A stretch of 38,553 bases of DNA. It comes from Pilibacter termitis (GTDB lineage: Bacteria > Bacillota > Bacilli > Lactobacillales > Streptococcaceae). The DNA is taken from the NCBI RefSeq assembly GCF_900167335.1, contig NZ_FUXI01000001.1, positions 1-38,553 on the forward strand, read 5' to 3'. The notes beneath the pieces were generated by a model. That model saw nothing but the letters and a program-made list of their open reading frames with translations, was not told the origin of the DNA and ran no database searches. Position numbers and translations under genes: made by a program. This document shows positions 27,712-36,820 of this stretch, piece by piece (the first letter of the stretch is position 1; the number at the start of each line of letters is the position of its first letter).

Positions 27712-27747
27712 GACATAAAACGTCCAACTATGACATTTCACGACCCG
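27712..27747 (-). promoter_or_regulatory. CggR operator in the cggR-gapA leader
   Basis: Reading on the minus strand: CGGGTC-N6-TGTC-N4-TTGGAC-N6-TGTC. The B. subtilis operator is CGGGAC-N6-TGTC-N4-CGGGAC-N6-TGTC, so both half-sites and all three spacings match. It lies between the promoter and the ribosome site, where binding would block elongation. Confidence 0.85.
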
Positions 27748-27796
27748 AACAGACTAAAAATTTTTGTAAGTTCCATTTCTTTCGCTTACATTCATA

Positions 27797-27825
27797 ATTC
27801 TACCACTTTTTTCCTACCTTGTCAA
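27797..27825 (-). promoter_or_regulatory. promoter of the glycolytic operon
   Basis: Minus strand perfect TTGACA (27825-27820), 17-nt spacer and TAGAAT (27802-27797). Strong sigma-A type, about 50 nt upstream of the CggR operator. Confidence 0.8.
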
Positions 27826-27905
27826 TGAAAACGTATGAAAAAAATGATAATTTTTTAATAAGAATTCTTTTAATAAATTCAAGAATTTAATTATTTATTC
27901 ACTAG

Positions 27906-27944
27906 AAAAAAGCAGATAACCGCTGGTGTGAGTGCGTTTATCTG
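27906..27944 (-). terminator. terminator after tRNA-Arg(CCG)
   Basis: Stem CAGATAA/TTATCTG with a long loop, followed on the minus strand by CTTTTTT. The other side also has TTTTT, so it may act in both directions. Confidence 0.6.
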
Positions 27945-27953
27945 TTTTTGTTA

Positions 27954-28025
27954 TCCACCCTAACGGAATCGAACCGCTATTTTGAGAACCGGAATCTCAC
28001 GTGATATCCATTACACTAAGGGTGG
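27954..28025 (-). tRNA. tRNA-Arg (anticodon CCG)
   Basis: A 72-nt cloverleaf: acceptor CCACCCT/AGGGTGG, D-loop TAATGGATA, anticodon stem TGAGA/TCTCA around loop TTCCGGT, T-arm GCGGTTCGATTCCG. The anticodon CCG reads CGG. CCA is not encoded. Confidence 0.9.
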
Positions 28026-28035
28026 CAACTCCAAT

Positions 28036-28064
28036 AGTTTACTAAATTTCTGAAGAAATTTCAA
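28036..28064 (-). promoter_or_regulatory. promoter of tRNA-Arg(CCG)
   Basis: Minus strand TTGAAA (28064-28059), 17-nt spacer and TAAACT (28041-28036), 10 nt upstream of the mature tRNA. Confidence 0.6.
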
Positions 28065-28141
28065 TGTAAAAGTTAAACAAGTGTGTGTCTAAATTTTGGT
28101 TAAAAGTGTTTTTCTCAATAATATCGGGATTTAAGAGGGCT

Positions 28142-28260
28142 AAAAAAAGAAAAATCAAAGAAAAGTTCACGATTTTGCCAAACTTTCCCTTGATTTTTAT
28201 AATTGACTGTTATAAAATAATCCAAGTTGAGTTAAGCACTGCTATTGCTTTGCTCAATAG
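28142..28260 (-). ncRNA. candidate small RNA (~118 nt)
   Basis: A complete promoter, short untranslated body and intrinsic terminator form a free-standing unit between DUF1810 and tRNA-Arg. The predicted 5' end (about 28260) opens directly with hairpin CTATTG-AGCAAAG-CAATAG. It ends in a 17-bp stem (28181-28197 with 28151-28167, two G-U pairs) followed by TCTTTTTTT. No credible open frame lies inside. It does not resemble 6S, SRP, tmRNA or RNase P RNA to me. Expression is untested. Confidence 0.5.
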
Positions 28261-28265
28261 AAACT

Positions 28266-28294
28266 ATTTTAACAAACTTCCCCTGTAAAATCAA
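28266..28294 (-). promoter_or_regulatory. promoter of the candidate small RNA
   Basis: Minus strand TTGATT (28294-28289), 17-nt spacer and TAAAAT (28271-28266). It is about 60 nt past the DUF1810 stop, too far from the tRNA and cut off from it by a terminator. Confidence 0.6.
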
Positions 28295-28351
28295 GATTTT
28301 TTAAATAAAAATAACATCATTCCGTTATTTTCCAAAAAACACACACCTTAA

Positions 28352-28777
28352 TTATTCCCTCTTCAACTCCCCCAAAGTCACCCAATCCCTCTCACCACGA
28401 TAAAATTTCTCCAATACTTCGCCAAATACTCGCTCTTCTGGAGCGATTACTTCAAAAAGTGTCATGCACGACTTTACTTTTTTATTGTCTGGATAACCCA
28501 AAATATGCTTAGGGTTGCGGTATTCTAACGATAAAAGTGCCGTTGAAATTTCGACTAAACGTTTCTTTAGGAGTGGGTTGTCCCAATAAGCAAGCCCTTC
28601 CGCTTTGTTTTCAATGCCGTAAAATTTTGCTACCTCGCTTGCTCCTAATATTTTTAGTTGCGGAAAAATATACCATATCCAATGCGACATTTTACGTCCT
28701 GATTGAATTTCAAAAAGAGCTTTTTCATATTCACCGTCATCTTGTGCGATTAAAAAACGTTCAATATTTTCAACCAT
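28352..28777 (-). CDS. DUF1810 family protein
   Basis: A 141-residue cytoplasmic protein of the DUF1810 family, recognised by the N-terminal IERFLIAQDDGEYEKALFEIQSGRKMSHWIWYIFPQ-type segment and the later ILGYPDNKKVKSCMTLFE. Its biochemical function is not established. It begins 3 nt after the ispF stop with AAGGAG inside the end of ispF, so it is the last gene of the dut-radA-ispDF operon. Confidence 0.85.
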   Translation of the reverse strand: MVENIERFLIAQDDGEYEKALFEIQSGRKMSHWIWYIFPQLKILGASEVAKFYGIENKAEGLAYWDNPLLKKRLVEISTALLSLEYRNPKHILGYPDNKKVKSCMTLFEVIAPEERVFGEVLEKFYRGERDWVTLGELKRE

Positions 28778-28780
28778 TCC

Positions 28781-29263
28781 CTACTCCTTTACAAGCAGAC
28801 AAACAGCCTCAGCAGCAATTCCTTCTTTTCGCCCAATGAAACCAAGTTTTTCGGTTGTTGTTGCCTTCACATTCACTTGTTCTCGCTCTATTTCACAAAT
28901 TTTTGCGATATTTTCTTTCATTTCTTCAAGATAAGGTTTCATTTTCGGTGCCTCAGCAAGTATGGTAGCATCAATATTAGAAACTTTGTATCCAAGAGAT
29001 TTCACACGAGAAAAACTTTTTTCAAGCATTACTCCACTTGAAATCCCCTCGATACTTTTGTCATCTGGTGGAAAAGCGTGCCCAATGTCCCCAAGAGCGG
29101 CAGCACCTAAAATGGCATCTGTAATCGCATGGAGCAACACATCTGCATCACTATGCCCTAAAAGCCCCAATTCATATGGAATTTCCACGCCTCCAATGAT
29201 ACATTTTCTATTTTCTACTAACTGATGAACATCTATCCCATGTCCTATTCTAAATGAACACAT
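28781..29263 (-). CDS. ispF: 2-C-methyl-D-erythritol 2,4-cyclodiphosphate synthase
   Basis: A 160-residue MEP-pathway enzyme forming the cyclic diphosphate from the IspE product. Metal ligands lie in GHGIDVHQL, and GLLGHSDADVLLHAITDAILGA and VNVKATTTEKLGFIGRKEGIA are diagnostic. The start codon overlaps the stop of the preceding AIM24 gene (TGATG), implying translational coupling. Confidence 0.97.
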   Translation of the reverse strand: MCSFRIGHGIDVHQLVENRKCIIGGVEIPYELGLLGHSDADVLLHAITDAILGAAALGDIGHAFPPDDKSIEGISSGVMLEKSFSRVKSLGYKVSNIDATILAEAPKMKPYLEEMKENIAKICEIEREQVNVKATTTEKLGFIGRKEGIAAEAVCLLVKE

Positions 29264-29973
29264 CAGCTTCCACTCCTATCCAAATAACTTCCCATAATCT
29301 CAGCAAATGTTTGAAGATTCAAGCTCTGAATATAAATTTCACCTGTACCATGAAAGGTATTGACAATTCCTTCTCCTGTACCGATAGATTGGATCCAACC
29401 ATTTTCCGTGTGAATATTGTAATCAAGAGAAGTAGACCATGCGACAACGTGAGCATTATCAATGGTGAGCGATTGATTTTCAATGCTGATTTTCTTGATT
29501 GAGCCAAATGTATTCGCCAAAAGAACACCTTCACCTTGTGTCGTCATGACGAAGAAACCGCCTTGACCACCAAATAAAGATTTTCCGATAGATTGACTTT
29601 CCATTGTATAACTTGCAGAGCCGTCCATTGCAAGAAATGCTCCGTCATTTAAGCGATATTGTTGTTCGCCCAACTCAAGAGCTACTACTTGTCCGGGTGT
29701 TGACGGTGCAAGAGCAATCACGCCGTCATCTGCACTGGAAATAGCTTTTGTAATAAACGTAGACTCACCACTCACCGCACTTCTCGCCATTGCTTTAAAT
29801 AATTTCCCTACACCTGTTCCTTTTGCATTCAATTCCGTGTTAAGTGTCACACTTGGTGTATGATAAACCATACTTCCTCGTGAAATATAGACACTTTCTC
29901 CTTTTTCAAGTCCAACCTCAACAAGCGGAAATTGCATATTGCTGTCAATCGTGTACTTCATTCTATTATCCAT
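29263..29973 (-). CDS. AIM24/TIGR00266 family protein
   Basis: A 236-residue beta-rich protein of the AIM24 family (DUF124), with typical GESVYISRGSMVYH, GVIALAPSTPGQVVALEL, GEGVLLANTFGSI and the terminal SLNLQTFAEIM. The cellular role in bacteria is unclear. It overlaps ispD by 8 nt and ispF by 1 nt, so it is inserted between two isoprenoid genes that are adjacent in Bacillus and Listeria. Ribosome site AAAAGGAGAAG. Confidence 0.9.
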   Translation of the reverse strand: MDNRMKYTIDSNMQFPLVEVGLEKGESVYISRGSMVYHTPSVTLNTELNAKGTGVGKLFKAMARSAVSGESTFITKAISSADDGVIALAPSTPGQVVALELGEQQYRLNDGAFLAMDGSASYTMESQSIGKSLFGGQGGFFVMTTQGEGVLLANTFGSIKKISIENQSLTIDNAHVVAWSTSLDYNIHTENGWIQSIGTGEGIVNTFHGTGEIYIQSLNLQTFAEIMGSYLDRSGS

Positions 29974-30670
29974 TTTCTTCTCCTTTTGCCCTTTTATTAT
30001 TTAAAATCGCCTCACCTAAAATCAAGTCTTCTGGTGTGGTCAATTTTATATTTTCATAACTTCCATTCACCATTTCAATCGTTGCCTCTGGAAAATATTC
30101 TTCGACAAGCGAAACATCGTCTGTTCCTAAAAAGTCGTCTTCTTCTGCCCAGAGATGTCCTTGGTAAAACATTTGTCCTCTGATCATTTGCGGAGTTTGT
30201 GCGCCATAGAGTGCTTCTCTTGGCACCGTTTTTGCAACTTTCTTATTAAAAACTGATTTTATCGTATCTTTGACTGGCACACCTAATAATACTGCGTGAT
30301 TTTCTTCAAGTGCAAGGCATAAATCATCTATCTGCTCTTTTCTCACAAAAGGTCTTGCTCCGTCATGCACTAAAATTGCGTTCTCATCATTTTTTATCGC
30401 TTTTACTCCCGCATAAACGGAATATTGTCGTTCACTTCCCCCCACAACAAAGCTCACTGCTTTTTTACTTTGTGGCACAAGTTTTTTCAACTCGCTCATC
30501 TCAGATGTTTTTCCTACCAAAATCAAATGCACGCATTTTTCATCCGCTAAGAAAAGGTCAATCGAATAGCTCAAAATTGCACGATTGCCCAATTCTAAAA
30601 ACACCTTATTTTCCTCACTCTCCATACGTTTGCCACTTCCTGCGGCTAGGAGAATCGCTTCGTATTTCAT
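29966..30670 (-). CDS. ispD: 2-C-methyl-D-erythritol 4-phosphate cytidylyltransferase
   Basis: A 234-residue nucleotidyltransferase coupling methylerythritol phosphate to CTP. It has the signature LLAAGSGKRM at the N-terminus, VHDGARPFV, and TDDVSLVE with KLTTPEDL near the end. The frame extends upstream to 30721, but the ATG at 30670 follows CAGGGAGAAATAAG, sits one nucleotide past the yacL stop and gives the family start MKYEAILLAAG. Translationally linked to yacL. Confidence 0.95.
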   Translation of the reverse strand: MKYEAILLAAGSGKRMESEENKVFLELGNRAILSYSIDLFLADEKCVHLILVGKTSEMSELKKLVPQSKKAVSFVVGGSERQYSVYAGVKAIKNDENAILVHDGARPFVRKEQIDDLCLALEENHAVLLGVPVKDTIKSVFNKKVAKTVPREALYGAQTPQMIRGQMFYQGHLWAEEDDFLGTDDVSLVEEYFPEATIEMVNGSYENIKLTTPEDLILGEAILNNKRAKGEENG

Positions 30671-30671
30671 C

Positions 30672-31799
30672 TTATTTCTCCCTGTTTTCAATCGTTCTAG
30701 TAGAATGTGTCGGTTTAGCAAAAATCATTTTTCCTGCATTCGTTTGAATAACGCTCGTTACGACAACTTTTAATTCTTTGTTCATAAAGTGCTGCCCGTC
30801 TTCCACGACAATCATCGTACCGTCGTCCAAATATGCCACCCCTTGAGAGCGTTCCGTTCCGCTTTTCACAATCGTCACTGTCATCGCCTCACCCGGTATC
30901 ACGACAGGTTTTACGGCATTGGCAAGCTCGTTGATATTGAGAACAGACACTTTTTGAAATTGTGCCACTTTGTTCAAATTGAAATCATTGGTCACAACAG
31001 CAGCACCCCACATACGACCGAGTTTGAGTAATTTTTCGTCTACTTCAGTGATGTCGTCAAAATCGCCTTCGTACATTTCAACTTCAACGTCCTCTAGTTT
31101 TTGCAAAGCATTTAAAATGTCTAGTCCACGACGTCCACGCACACGTTTGAGGTTGTCGCTTGAATCTGAGATTTTTTGTAACTCAAACAAAACAAAATTC
31201 GGAATGACAATCGTCCCTTCCAAAAATCCAGTTTTGGCAATGTCATAAATTCTTCCGTCAATAATCACGCTTGTGTCAAGCAATTTGACGTTTGCCACAC
31301 TCTCAAGCAATTCACTTTCGACTAACTCCTCTTTTTGAGGTTCTTCAATGTCCACTTGCGTTTTCTTTTTCCCTACAAAAGTTTTTACCAACTCTTCCTT
31401 GCGAGAAATTCCCACACGAAGTCCGAAATACGCTAGTAGTACAATCAAAATAATTGGCAATATCGTACTGATAACTGGAATATTCAAGAAGAATAACGGA
31501 AGTGATAGTAACGCTCCTGCAAGCAATCCTATCAAAAATCCAAGCCCTCCAAATAACAACGCCTGAAGTGAAATTTTGGCAATTTTTTTATCTGCTCGAT
31601 TCAATCCATTTACAATATTCCCTGCAAATGCAAAGGATAAAAATAAAAATATAATTGCTCCTAAACTTCCATTTGTAAATGAGTTGTCAAGCAACTTCCA
31701 ATGGTCATCGCCTAAGAGTTTCCATACTCCCGGCAATAGTCCTGTCCCAAGGCTTGCACCAATGAGGACAAATATAAGTTGAATCATTCGTTTTTGCAT
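30672..31799 (-). CDS. yacL: PIN/TRAM domain membrane protein YacL
   Basis: A 375-residue protein with four N-terminal membrane segments (~1-130), a PIN nuclease-like domain (~170-285; LLDTSVIIDGRIYDI, RRGLDILNAL, VVTNDFNLNKVA) with conserved acidic residues, and a C-terminal TRAM RNA-binding domain (~290-360; PGEAMTVTIVKSGTERSQGVAYLDDGTMIVVEDG). The order radA-yacL-ispD-ispF is also seen in Bacillus/Listeria. A role in RNA metabolism is inferred from the domains. Start ATG after GAGGGGG. Confidence 0.93.
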   Translation of the reverse strand: MQKRMIQLIFVLIGASLGTGLLPGVWKLLGDDHWKLLDNSFTNGSLGAIIFLFLSFAFAGNIVNGLNRADKKIAKISLQALLFGGLGFLIGLLAGALLSLPLFFLNIPVISTILPIILIVLLAYFGLRVGISRKEELVKTFVGKKKTQVDIEEPQKEELVESELLESVANVKLLDTSVIIDGRIYDIAKTGFLEGTIVIPNFVLFELQKISDSSDNLKRVRGRRGLDILNALQKLEDVEVEMYEGDFDDITEVDEKLLKLGRMWGAAVVTNDFNLNKVAQFQKVSVLNINELANAVKPVVIPGEAMTVTIVKSGTERSQGVAYLDDGTMIVVEDGQHFMNKELKVVVTSVIQTNAGKMIFAKPTHSTRTIENREK

Positions 31800-31888
31800 A
31801 ATACCCCCTCTTTCGTTTAAAAGGACAAGGGTGGGAAGAAAGAAAATTTAGCTACGTTTTTTCTCCCACTCTGTCATAATAAAGCACC

Positions 31889-31920
31889 CTTTAAAACTCA
31901 CACTTCTCGGAGTTTTAAAG
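31889..31920 (-). other. hairpin between radA and yacL
   Basis: A perfect 11-bp stem CTTTAAAACTC/GAGTTTTAAAG with a 10-nt loop, 6 nt past the radA stop. It is not followed by a T tract. A second looser stem (GTGGGAGAAA...TTTCTTCCCAC) follows in the same gap. Probably an RNA-level element, or a weak terminator. Confidence 0.45.
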
Positions 31921-31926
31921 TTACTC

Positions 31927-33297
31927 TTAACGGAAAACTTTCTCCACAACCTCTGAAATGGTCGATACTGGAATAATTTCCACATTTTTTACATTTTGTA
32001 CGCTTTGTGCGTTATTTTTTGGCACGAAAATACGTTTAAACCCTAGTTTTTCCGCCTCATGCACACGTTGTTCAATTCTTGTCACACGTCTGATTTCGCC
32101 TGTCAAACCAATTTCTCCGATAAAACAATCTGTTTCTTGCGTTCCTTTTTCCTTATAACTTGAGGCGATTGCAACAGCAACGGCTAAGTCAATGGCTGGC
32201 TCTACTAATTTTACGCCCCCCGCACTTTTTAAATAAGCATCTTGATTTTGCAAAAGAAGTCCAACACGCTTTTCCAAAACTGCCATAATCAAACTCGCAC
32301 GATTGTAGTCAATTCCTGTGGTAGTGCGTTTTGCATTGCCAAAAAGTGTGGGAGAGACAAGTGCTTGAATTTCCACTAAAATTGGTCTTGTTCCTTCTAA
32401 AGCTGCAACGACTGCCGAACCTGTGGCATTGGCAAGACGTTCTTCTAGGAATACTTCACTTGGATTGGTTACTTCGACCAACCCTTGTGTGTGCATATCA
32501 AAAATGCCGATTTCATTCGTTGAACCAAAACGATTTTTCACCGCACGTAAAATACGGAATGAATTGCTCCGCTCTCCCTCAAAGTACAGCACTGTATCCA
32601 CCATATGTTCAAGCATTCTCGGTCCTGCAATATTGCCTTCTTTTGTCACATGACCGACAATGAAAATTGCTATATCATTGGATTTCGCAAGCTGCAAAAG
32701 TTCTGCTGTAATCGATCGAATTTGACTCACCGTCCCCGGAATCGAGTCAATATCCGGCAAGAGCATTGTCTGAATAGAATCAATCACCACAAACTCAGGC
32801 TCCATACGTTCGATTTCCATGCGAATATCGTTCATATTGGTTTCTGCATAAAGGTAAAAATCATTTTCTTCTTCGGAAAGTCGCTCACTTCTTAACTTAA
32901 TCTGATACGCACTTTCTTCTCCTGACACATACAAAACCGTTCCATGCTCACTTAATTGCTTGGAAACTTGCAAAAGCAAGGTAGACTTCCCAATCCCCGG
33001 GTCGCCTCCGATTAGCACCAAACTTCCCGGCACCACGCCACCGCCTAGAACACGGTTAAATTCTTCCATGTCGGTTGCAACTCTTGGCGTTTCACGGTAT
33101 TCCACTTCTTCAAGTTTCATCGGCTTACTTCTCTCGCCAGACAAACTCACTCTTGCACCACGTTGCTCTTTTTCATCTCTTACCACTTCTTCAACAAGTG
33201 TACTCCACGCACCGCAATTCGGACAACGTCCTAAATATTTTTGCGACATGTAACCACATTCTTGACAAAGAAATATACGTTTCGCTTTTTTTGCCAA
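31927..33297 (-). CDS. radA: DNA repair protein RadA
   Basis: A 456-residue RecA-like branch-migration ATPase. Its N-terminal zinc finger is C11/C14...C25/C28 (LCQECGY...GRCPNCGAW). Walker [11 protein letters not shown] (~97-106), the RadA-specific KNRFG motif (254-258) and a Lon-like C-terminal domain follow. The start is TTG at 33297, supported by GGGGAG just upstream and by the family N-terminus MAKK. It follows dut by 19 nt. B. subtilis places disA after radA; it is absent here. Confidence 0.96.
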   Translation of the reverse strand: MAKKAKRIFLCQECGYMSQKYLGRCPNCGAWSTLVEEVVRDEKEQRGARVSLSGERSKPMKLEEVEYRETPRVATDMEEFNRVLGGGVVPGSLVLIGGDPGIGKSTLLLQVSKQLSEHGTVLYVSGEESAYQIKLRSERLSEEENDFYLYAETNMNDIRMEIERMEPEFVVIDSIQTMLLPDIDSIPGTVSQIRSITAELLQLAKSNDIAIFIVGHVTKEGNIAGPRMLEHMVDTVLYFEGERSNSFRILRAVKNRFGSTNEIGIFDMHTQGLVEVTNPSEVFLEERLANATGSAVVAALEGTRPILVEIQALVSPTLFGNAKRTTTGIDYNRASLIMAVLEKRVGLLLQNQDAYLKSAGGVKLVEPAIDLAVAVAIASSYKEKGTQETDCFIGEIGLTGEIRRVTRIEQRVHEAEKLGFKRIFVPKNNAQSVQNVKNVEIIPVSTISEVVEKVFR

Positions 33298-33316
33298 ATA
33301 ATCTCCCCTCTCCTAC

Positions 33317-33838
33317 TTAATTTCCTGTGCTACCAAAGCCACTTTCACGCTCTGTTTCTACTTCGTCATTGTCTGCTTTTAAAAATGTATGGAAAATTCC
33401 TTGTCCAATTCTCTCCCCTTTTTGAATCATGACAGGCGAGAAACCAAAATTAATGAATTGGAACATAATATGCCCCTCATTGTCTGGATTGTTATAATAA
33501 TCCGCATCAATCACGCCTACACCATTTGCCAACAACAAGAAACGCTTGAGTGGGTTGCTCGAACGATTGGCAAGTTGTAAATATTCGTCTTCTTGCATAT
33601 ACGATTTTATCCCTGTGGCAACAAGTGTTGGCTTGACACTTTTGTCTGATTCATTGGCTGTGGCAAGAGCTTTAATCGTACTCCAACCTGCTTTTATCCC
33701 CGTAGACCAAATACTTGGAATTTCCACATCTTCTGCCGCCTCAAAATCATACCCCGCTGCGTGTTTTGTTGCACGAGTAGGCAAGTGAAGATTTTGCTCA
33801 CTATATTTTTCGATAATTTCAAAACCTCTTTTTCTCAT
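33317..33838 (-). CDS. dut: dUTP diphosphatase (trimeric type)
   Basis: A 173-residue dUTPase that removes dUTP and supplies dUMP. The five motifs are present: HAAGYDFEAAEDV, ANRSSNPLKRFLLLANGVGVIDADYYNN, GHIMFQFINFG, KGERIGQGIF and the C-terminal ESGFGSTG. It carries an insertion before motif 2 (STIKALATANESDKSVKP), making it longer than the ~145-residue minimal enzyme, as in other Lactobacillales. First gene of the operon; TAAAAT and TATACT -10-like boxes lie 20-40 nt upstream, without a decisive -35. Confidence 0.93.
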   Translation of the reverse strand: MRKRGFEIIEKYSEQNLHLPTRATKHAAGYDFEAAEDVEIPSIWSTGIKAGWSTIKALATANESDKSVKPTLVATGIKSYMQEDEYLQLANRSSNPLKRFLLLANGVGVIDADYYNNPDNEGHIMFQFINFGFSPVMIQKGERIGQGIFHTFLKADNDEVETERESGFGSTGN

Positions 33839-33991
33839 GTTACACCTCTTCTAAGTATAGTTTGTATCTATTTTATCACAAACAAAGAGAAAATTTCGAG
33901 CTATTCCCCTTTGAATATTGGAATTTATGATAAAATATAGGAAATACCTATTTTTTAGTACAAATTCCTAGTTTTTGTATTGGAGGAAATT

Positions 33992-36640
33992 ATGATTTCA
34001 AAAAAAAATAATATAAAATTTTGGATAAAAGAAAATGGTTTGTTCGCATTTCTTAGCTTTTTTATTCCACTCAGCGTTTTATTTTTCGTCTATTTGTCAA
34101 TTGGCATTTATTGGGGAAGTACAAGAACTGTGTTGGCAAGTGATGCGTTTGCTCAATTTTCCAATTTCCATGCAAGTTTCAACAATATGTTACATGGCAA
34201 ACAAGGTTTACTCTACTCATGGAATACCTCGCTCGGACTCAATTATTTGTCGCTTGTCAGTTATTATCTTGGTGGTATTTTTACACCACTTGTCTTTTTC
34301 TTTAAAAACGAAAACATACCTGACGCACTTTATTTCATCACCTTACTCAAAGTAGGAGCGAGTGGTTTTTCATTTTGGCTTTTAGCAAAAAATTTAGTCA
34401 ACAAACTCTCACGTTGGGGGATTTTATTGATGAGCCTCCCTTATCCTTTGATGAGTTTTGCTATGAGTCAAAGTGAGTTGATTATGTGGCTAGATGCTTA
34501 TGTTTGGCTCCCTTTAGTCGTGTTAGGGATTCATCGCATTTTAAACGGAAAACATACGACTTTGTTATTTTTTAGTTATTTTCTTTTATTTCTCACCAAT
34601 TTTTATTTTGGCTACATGATTGGAATTTTTACCTTTCTTCTCTATTTGGTCAAACTTTTTGGGAATTTTAAGGAATACAAAAAAACGATTCTCCCTTATC
34701 TTCGCTCAACGATTTTAGCGATTCTCTCAAGTACAATCCTTACCTTGCCTGTCTTTTTAGATTTGAAAGAAAATGGCGAGAAATTGAGTAAAATTAGCAC
34801 ATTCAAAACCGAGGCGACACAATTTTGGGATATTGTTGCCAAAAACTTTATCGCCTCTTATGACGGAACAAAATATGGAAGTGTCCCTTTCGTATATATC
34901 GGTATTCTGCCACTTTTGCTTGCTATCTTTTATTTTTTAAGTAAAAAAGTAAATTTCAAAGAAAAAATCGGTTTTTTCTTGATTCTTTCTCTTTTTATTG
35001 CAAGTTTTTACATTGAATGGCTCAACTTAGCATGGCAAGGATTTCATTCGCCGAATATGTTTTTATTCCGTTTTGCCTTTTTGTTCTCGTTTCTCATCTT
35101 GTATTTGGCAGTACAAGCATTTGACAAACTAAGCCAAACGGAATTTCCAAAATGGCTTGGAGTGATATTGGTTACTTGTGCAATTTTTGGTTTGGTCTAT
35201 GCGACAGCAAAAGAAAGTTATTCCTACCTGAGCGTACAGATTGTCATTGTGACATTTTTATTTTTCGTCCTTTATTTTCTAGCATTTGCTGGATTTGAGT
35301 ATTTGAAAATGTCAACCAAAAAAATGTTCTTCGTCCTACTTTGCCTTGTCACTATCGAAGGATTTATCAATACAAGCGGTATGATAAACGGAATTTTGGA
35401 CGATTGGAATTACGCTAGTCGTGGACTATATGCTACGCCACACTTGCCAATTCAGACACTTGTTGACCGTGCTGAAAAGGATCGTAAAGAATTTTCCAGA
35501 CTTGAAAATCTCGATTCCATTTCACCAAATGATAATCTAAATTTTGGCTACTCTGGCATTAGTTTCTTTAGTTCCATTCGCAATCGACATTCTAGTCATT
35601 TCATGGATACGCTTGGTTTTCGTAGCGAGGGAACCAATTTAAATATCCGTTATGACAACAATACCATTTTAATGGACAGCCTGTTTGGAATTGAGTACAA
35701 CATTGCCAAAAGCAACGTGAGAAAATTTGGTTTTCATTCACTTTCACAAAGCGGAGAGTACAAACTTTTCAAAAACGAATACTCACTTCCGCTCGGATTT
35801 TTGACAAACGAAGAGATTTACAAAGTAAAACCAATGCCAACGGACAATCTTTACAACCAAAAAACACTATTCAACACGCTTTCTGGAATGGATCAAAATT
35901 ATTTTTCATTCGCAACACTGAATGTGGATAAAATGGATAATACGACGGTTAAAAACAACAAAAATGGTACGGTTACTTATAGCGAAAAAATAGGAGATGT
36001 CGCTAAGAAAATTTATTTTTCAGCTGAAATACCAGCCGACAAACAAGCATATATCAGCCTATTTGCTACAAATCATAGCGAAATTGGCTCTAGCACTGCT
36101 GAACTTAAAATCGAAGAGGCAAGTGCGAAATCTCAAATAGATATTACAGGGCAATATTACAATATCGGTTATGCCGAGAAAACAAAAAAAGTACATTTTT
36201 CAATCGAATTTTACGGAAGTCCAAACGTGACCGTAGTTGAACCAAAACTTCTTCTTGTCGACGTACCAGCATTTACAAGTGCTGTTGAGCAAATAAAAGC
36301 AGATGCCGCAACAACAAAAATTGGCAACGAGAGTGCTGAAATGACACTTACCGCAACAGAGGAGAAAAATATCCTTTATACAACCATTCCTTATGACAAA
36401 GGGTGGCAAGTGACAATTGACGGCAAGAAAGCAAGTATTAGAAAAGCACAAAATGCCTTTCTAAGCGTAAAAGTGCCAAGCGGAAAACATACGGTAAAAT
36501 TCACCTTCCTACCAAACGGTATGCGTTTTGGAGGAGTGCTGTTTGTAGTTGGCATGATACTCTTTTTCCTAACAGAATACCGGAAAAAGATTAGCGAAAT
36601 TTTGCTAAGCCATAAGAAAAAAGAGGATTCCTCAAGTTAA
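33992..36640 (+). CDS. YfhO family membrane protein (GT-C-like)
   Basis: An 882-residue polytopic protein: about 13 hydrophobic segments (~20-475), a large extracytoplasmic region (~480-840) and a final membrane segment (~845-865). YfhO proteins share the GT-C glycosyltransferase layout and, in B. subtilis and Staphylococcus, are implicated in sugar modification of teichoic acids together with CsbB/GtcA. Acidic loop residues at the first external loop (VLASDAFAQF) fit a catalytic Asp. The ATG at 33992 follows GGAGG; an in-frame TTG 12 nt earlier overlaps that site and was rejected. Monocistronic with a strong terminator. Confidence 0.92.
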   Translation: MISKKNNIKFWIKENGLFAFLSFFIPLSVLFFVYLSIGIYWGSTRTVLASDAFAQFSNFHASFNNMLHGKQGLLYSWNTSLGLNYLSLVSYYLGGIFTPLVFFFKNENIPDALYFITLLKVGASGFSFWLLAKNLVNKLSRWGILLMSLPYPLMSFAMSQSELIMWLDAYVWLPLVVLGIHRILNGKHTTLLFFSYFLLFLTNFYFGYMIGIFTFLLYLVKLFGNFKEYKKTILPYLRSTILAILSSTILTLPVFLDLKENGEKLSKISTFKTEATQFWDIVAKNFIASYDGTKYGSVPFVYIGILPLLLAIFYFLSKKVNFKEKIGFFLILSLFIASFYIEWLNLAWQGFHSPNMFLFRFAFLFSFLILYLAVQAFDKLSQTEFPKWLGVILVTCAIFGLVYATAKESYSYLSVQIVIVTFLFFVLYFLAFAGFEYLKMSTKKMFFVLLCLVTIEGFINTSGMINGILDDWNYASRGLYATPHLPIQTLVDRAEKDRKEFSRLENLDSISPNDNLNFGYSGISFFSSIRNRHSSHFMDTLGFRSEGTNLNIRYDNNTILMDSLFGIEYNIAKSNVRKFGFHSLSQSGEYKLFKNEYSLPLGFLTNEEIYKVKPMPTDNLYNQKTLFNTLSGMDQNYFSFATLNVDKMDNTTVKNNKNGTVTYSEKIGDVAKKIYFSAEIPADKQAYISLFATNHSEIGSSTAELKIEEASAKSQIDITGQYYNIGYAEKTKKVHFSIEFYGSPNVTVVEPKLLLVDVPAFTSAVEQIKADAATTKIGNESAEMTLTATEEKNILYTTIPYDKGWQVTIDGKKASIRKAQNAFLSVKVPSGKHTVKFTFLPNGMRFGGVLFVVGMILFFLTEYRKKISEILLSHKKKEDSSS

Positions 36641-36646
36641 ACATTC

Positions 36647-36698
36647 AAAAACTCTATGTTTTTCACTTGAATTAAGGTAAAAAACATAGAGTTTTTTT
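36647..36698 (+). terminator. terminator after yfhO
   Basis: A long stem AAAAACTCTATGTTTTT / AAAAACATAGAGTTTTTTT (36647-36663 with 36679-36698) with T-rich end. 6 nt past the stop codon and probably able to act on both strands. Confidence 0.85.
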
Positions 36699-36820
36699 GT
36701 TCTCCTTTCAGTCTATTACGCTTGAGCATATCCAAGTACATTTTTTTGGAATGGTGTTAAAATTTATTTTAGAGGTGCCCATAAATGATTTTATAACACT
36801 TAACATTGGAGGTTTTTCTC

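Noticed and set aside
27826-27839. Possible catabolite-response element TGAAAACGTATGAA beside the glycolytic promoter
   Set aside because: The right half departs from the cre consensus at about three positions; not enough to claim a CcpA site.
28085-28288. A 67-codon plus-strand frame
   Set aside because: It runs through the terminator and promoter of the sRNA candidate on the opposite strand and has no ribosome site.
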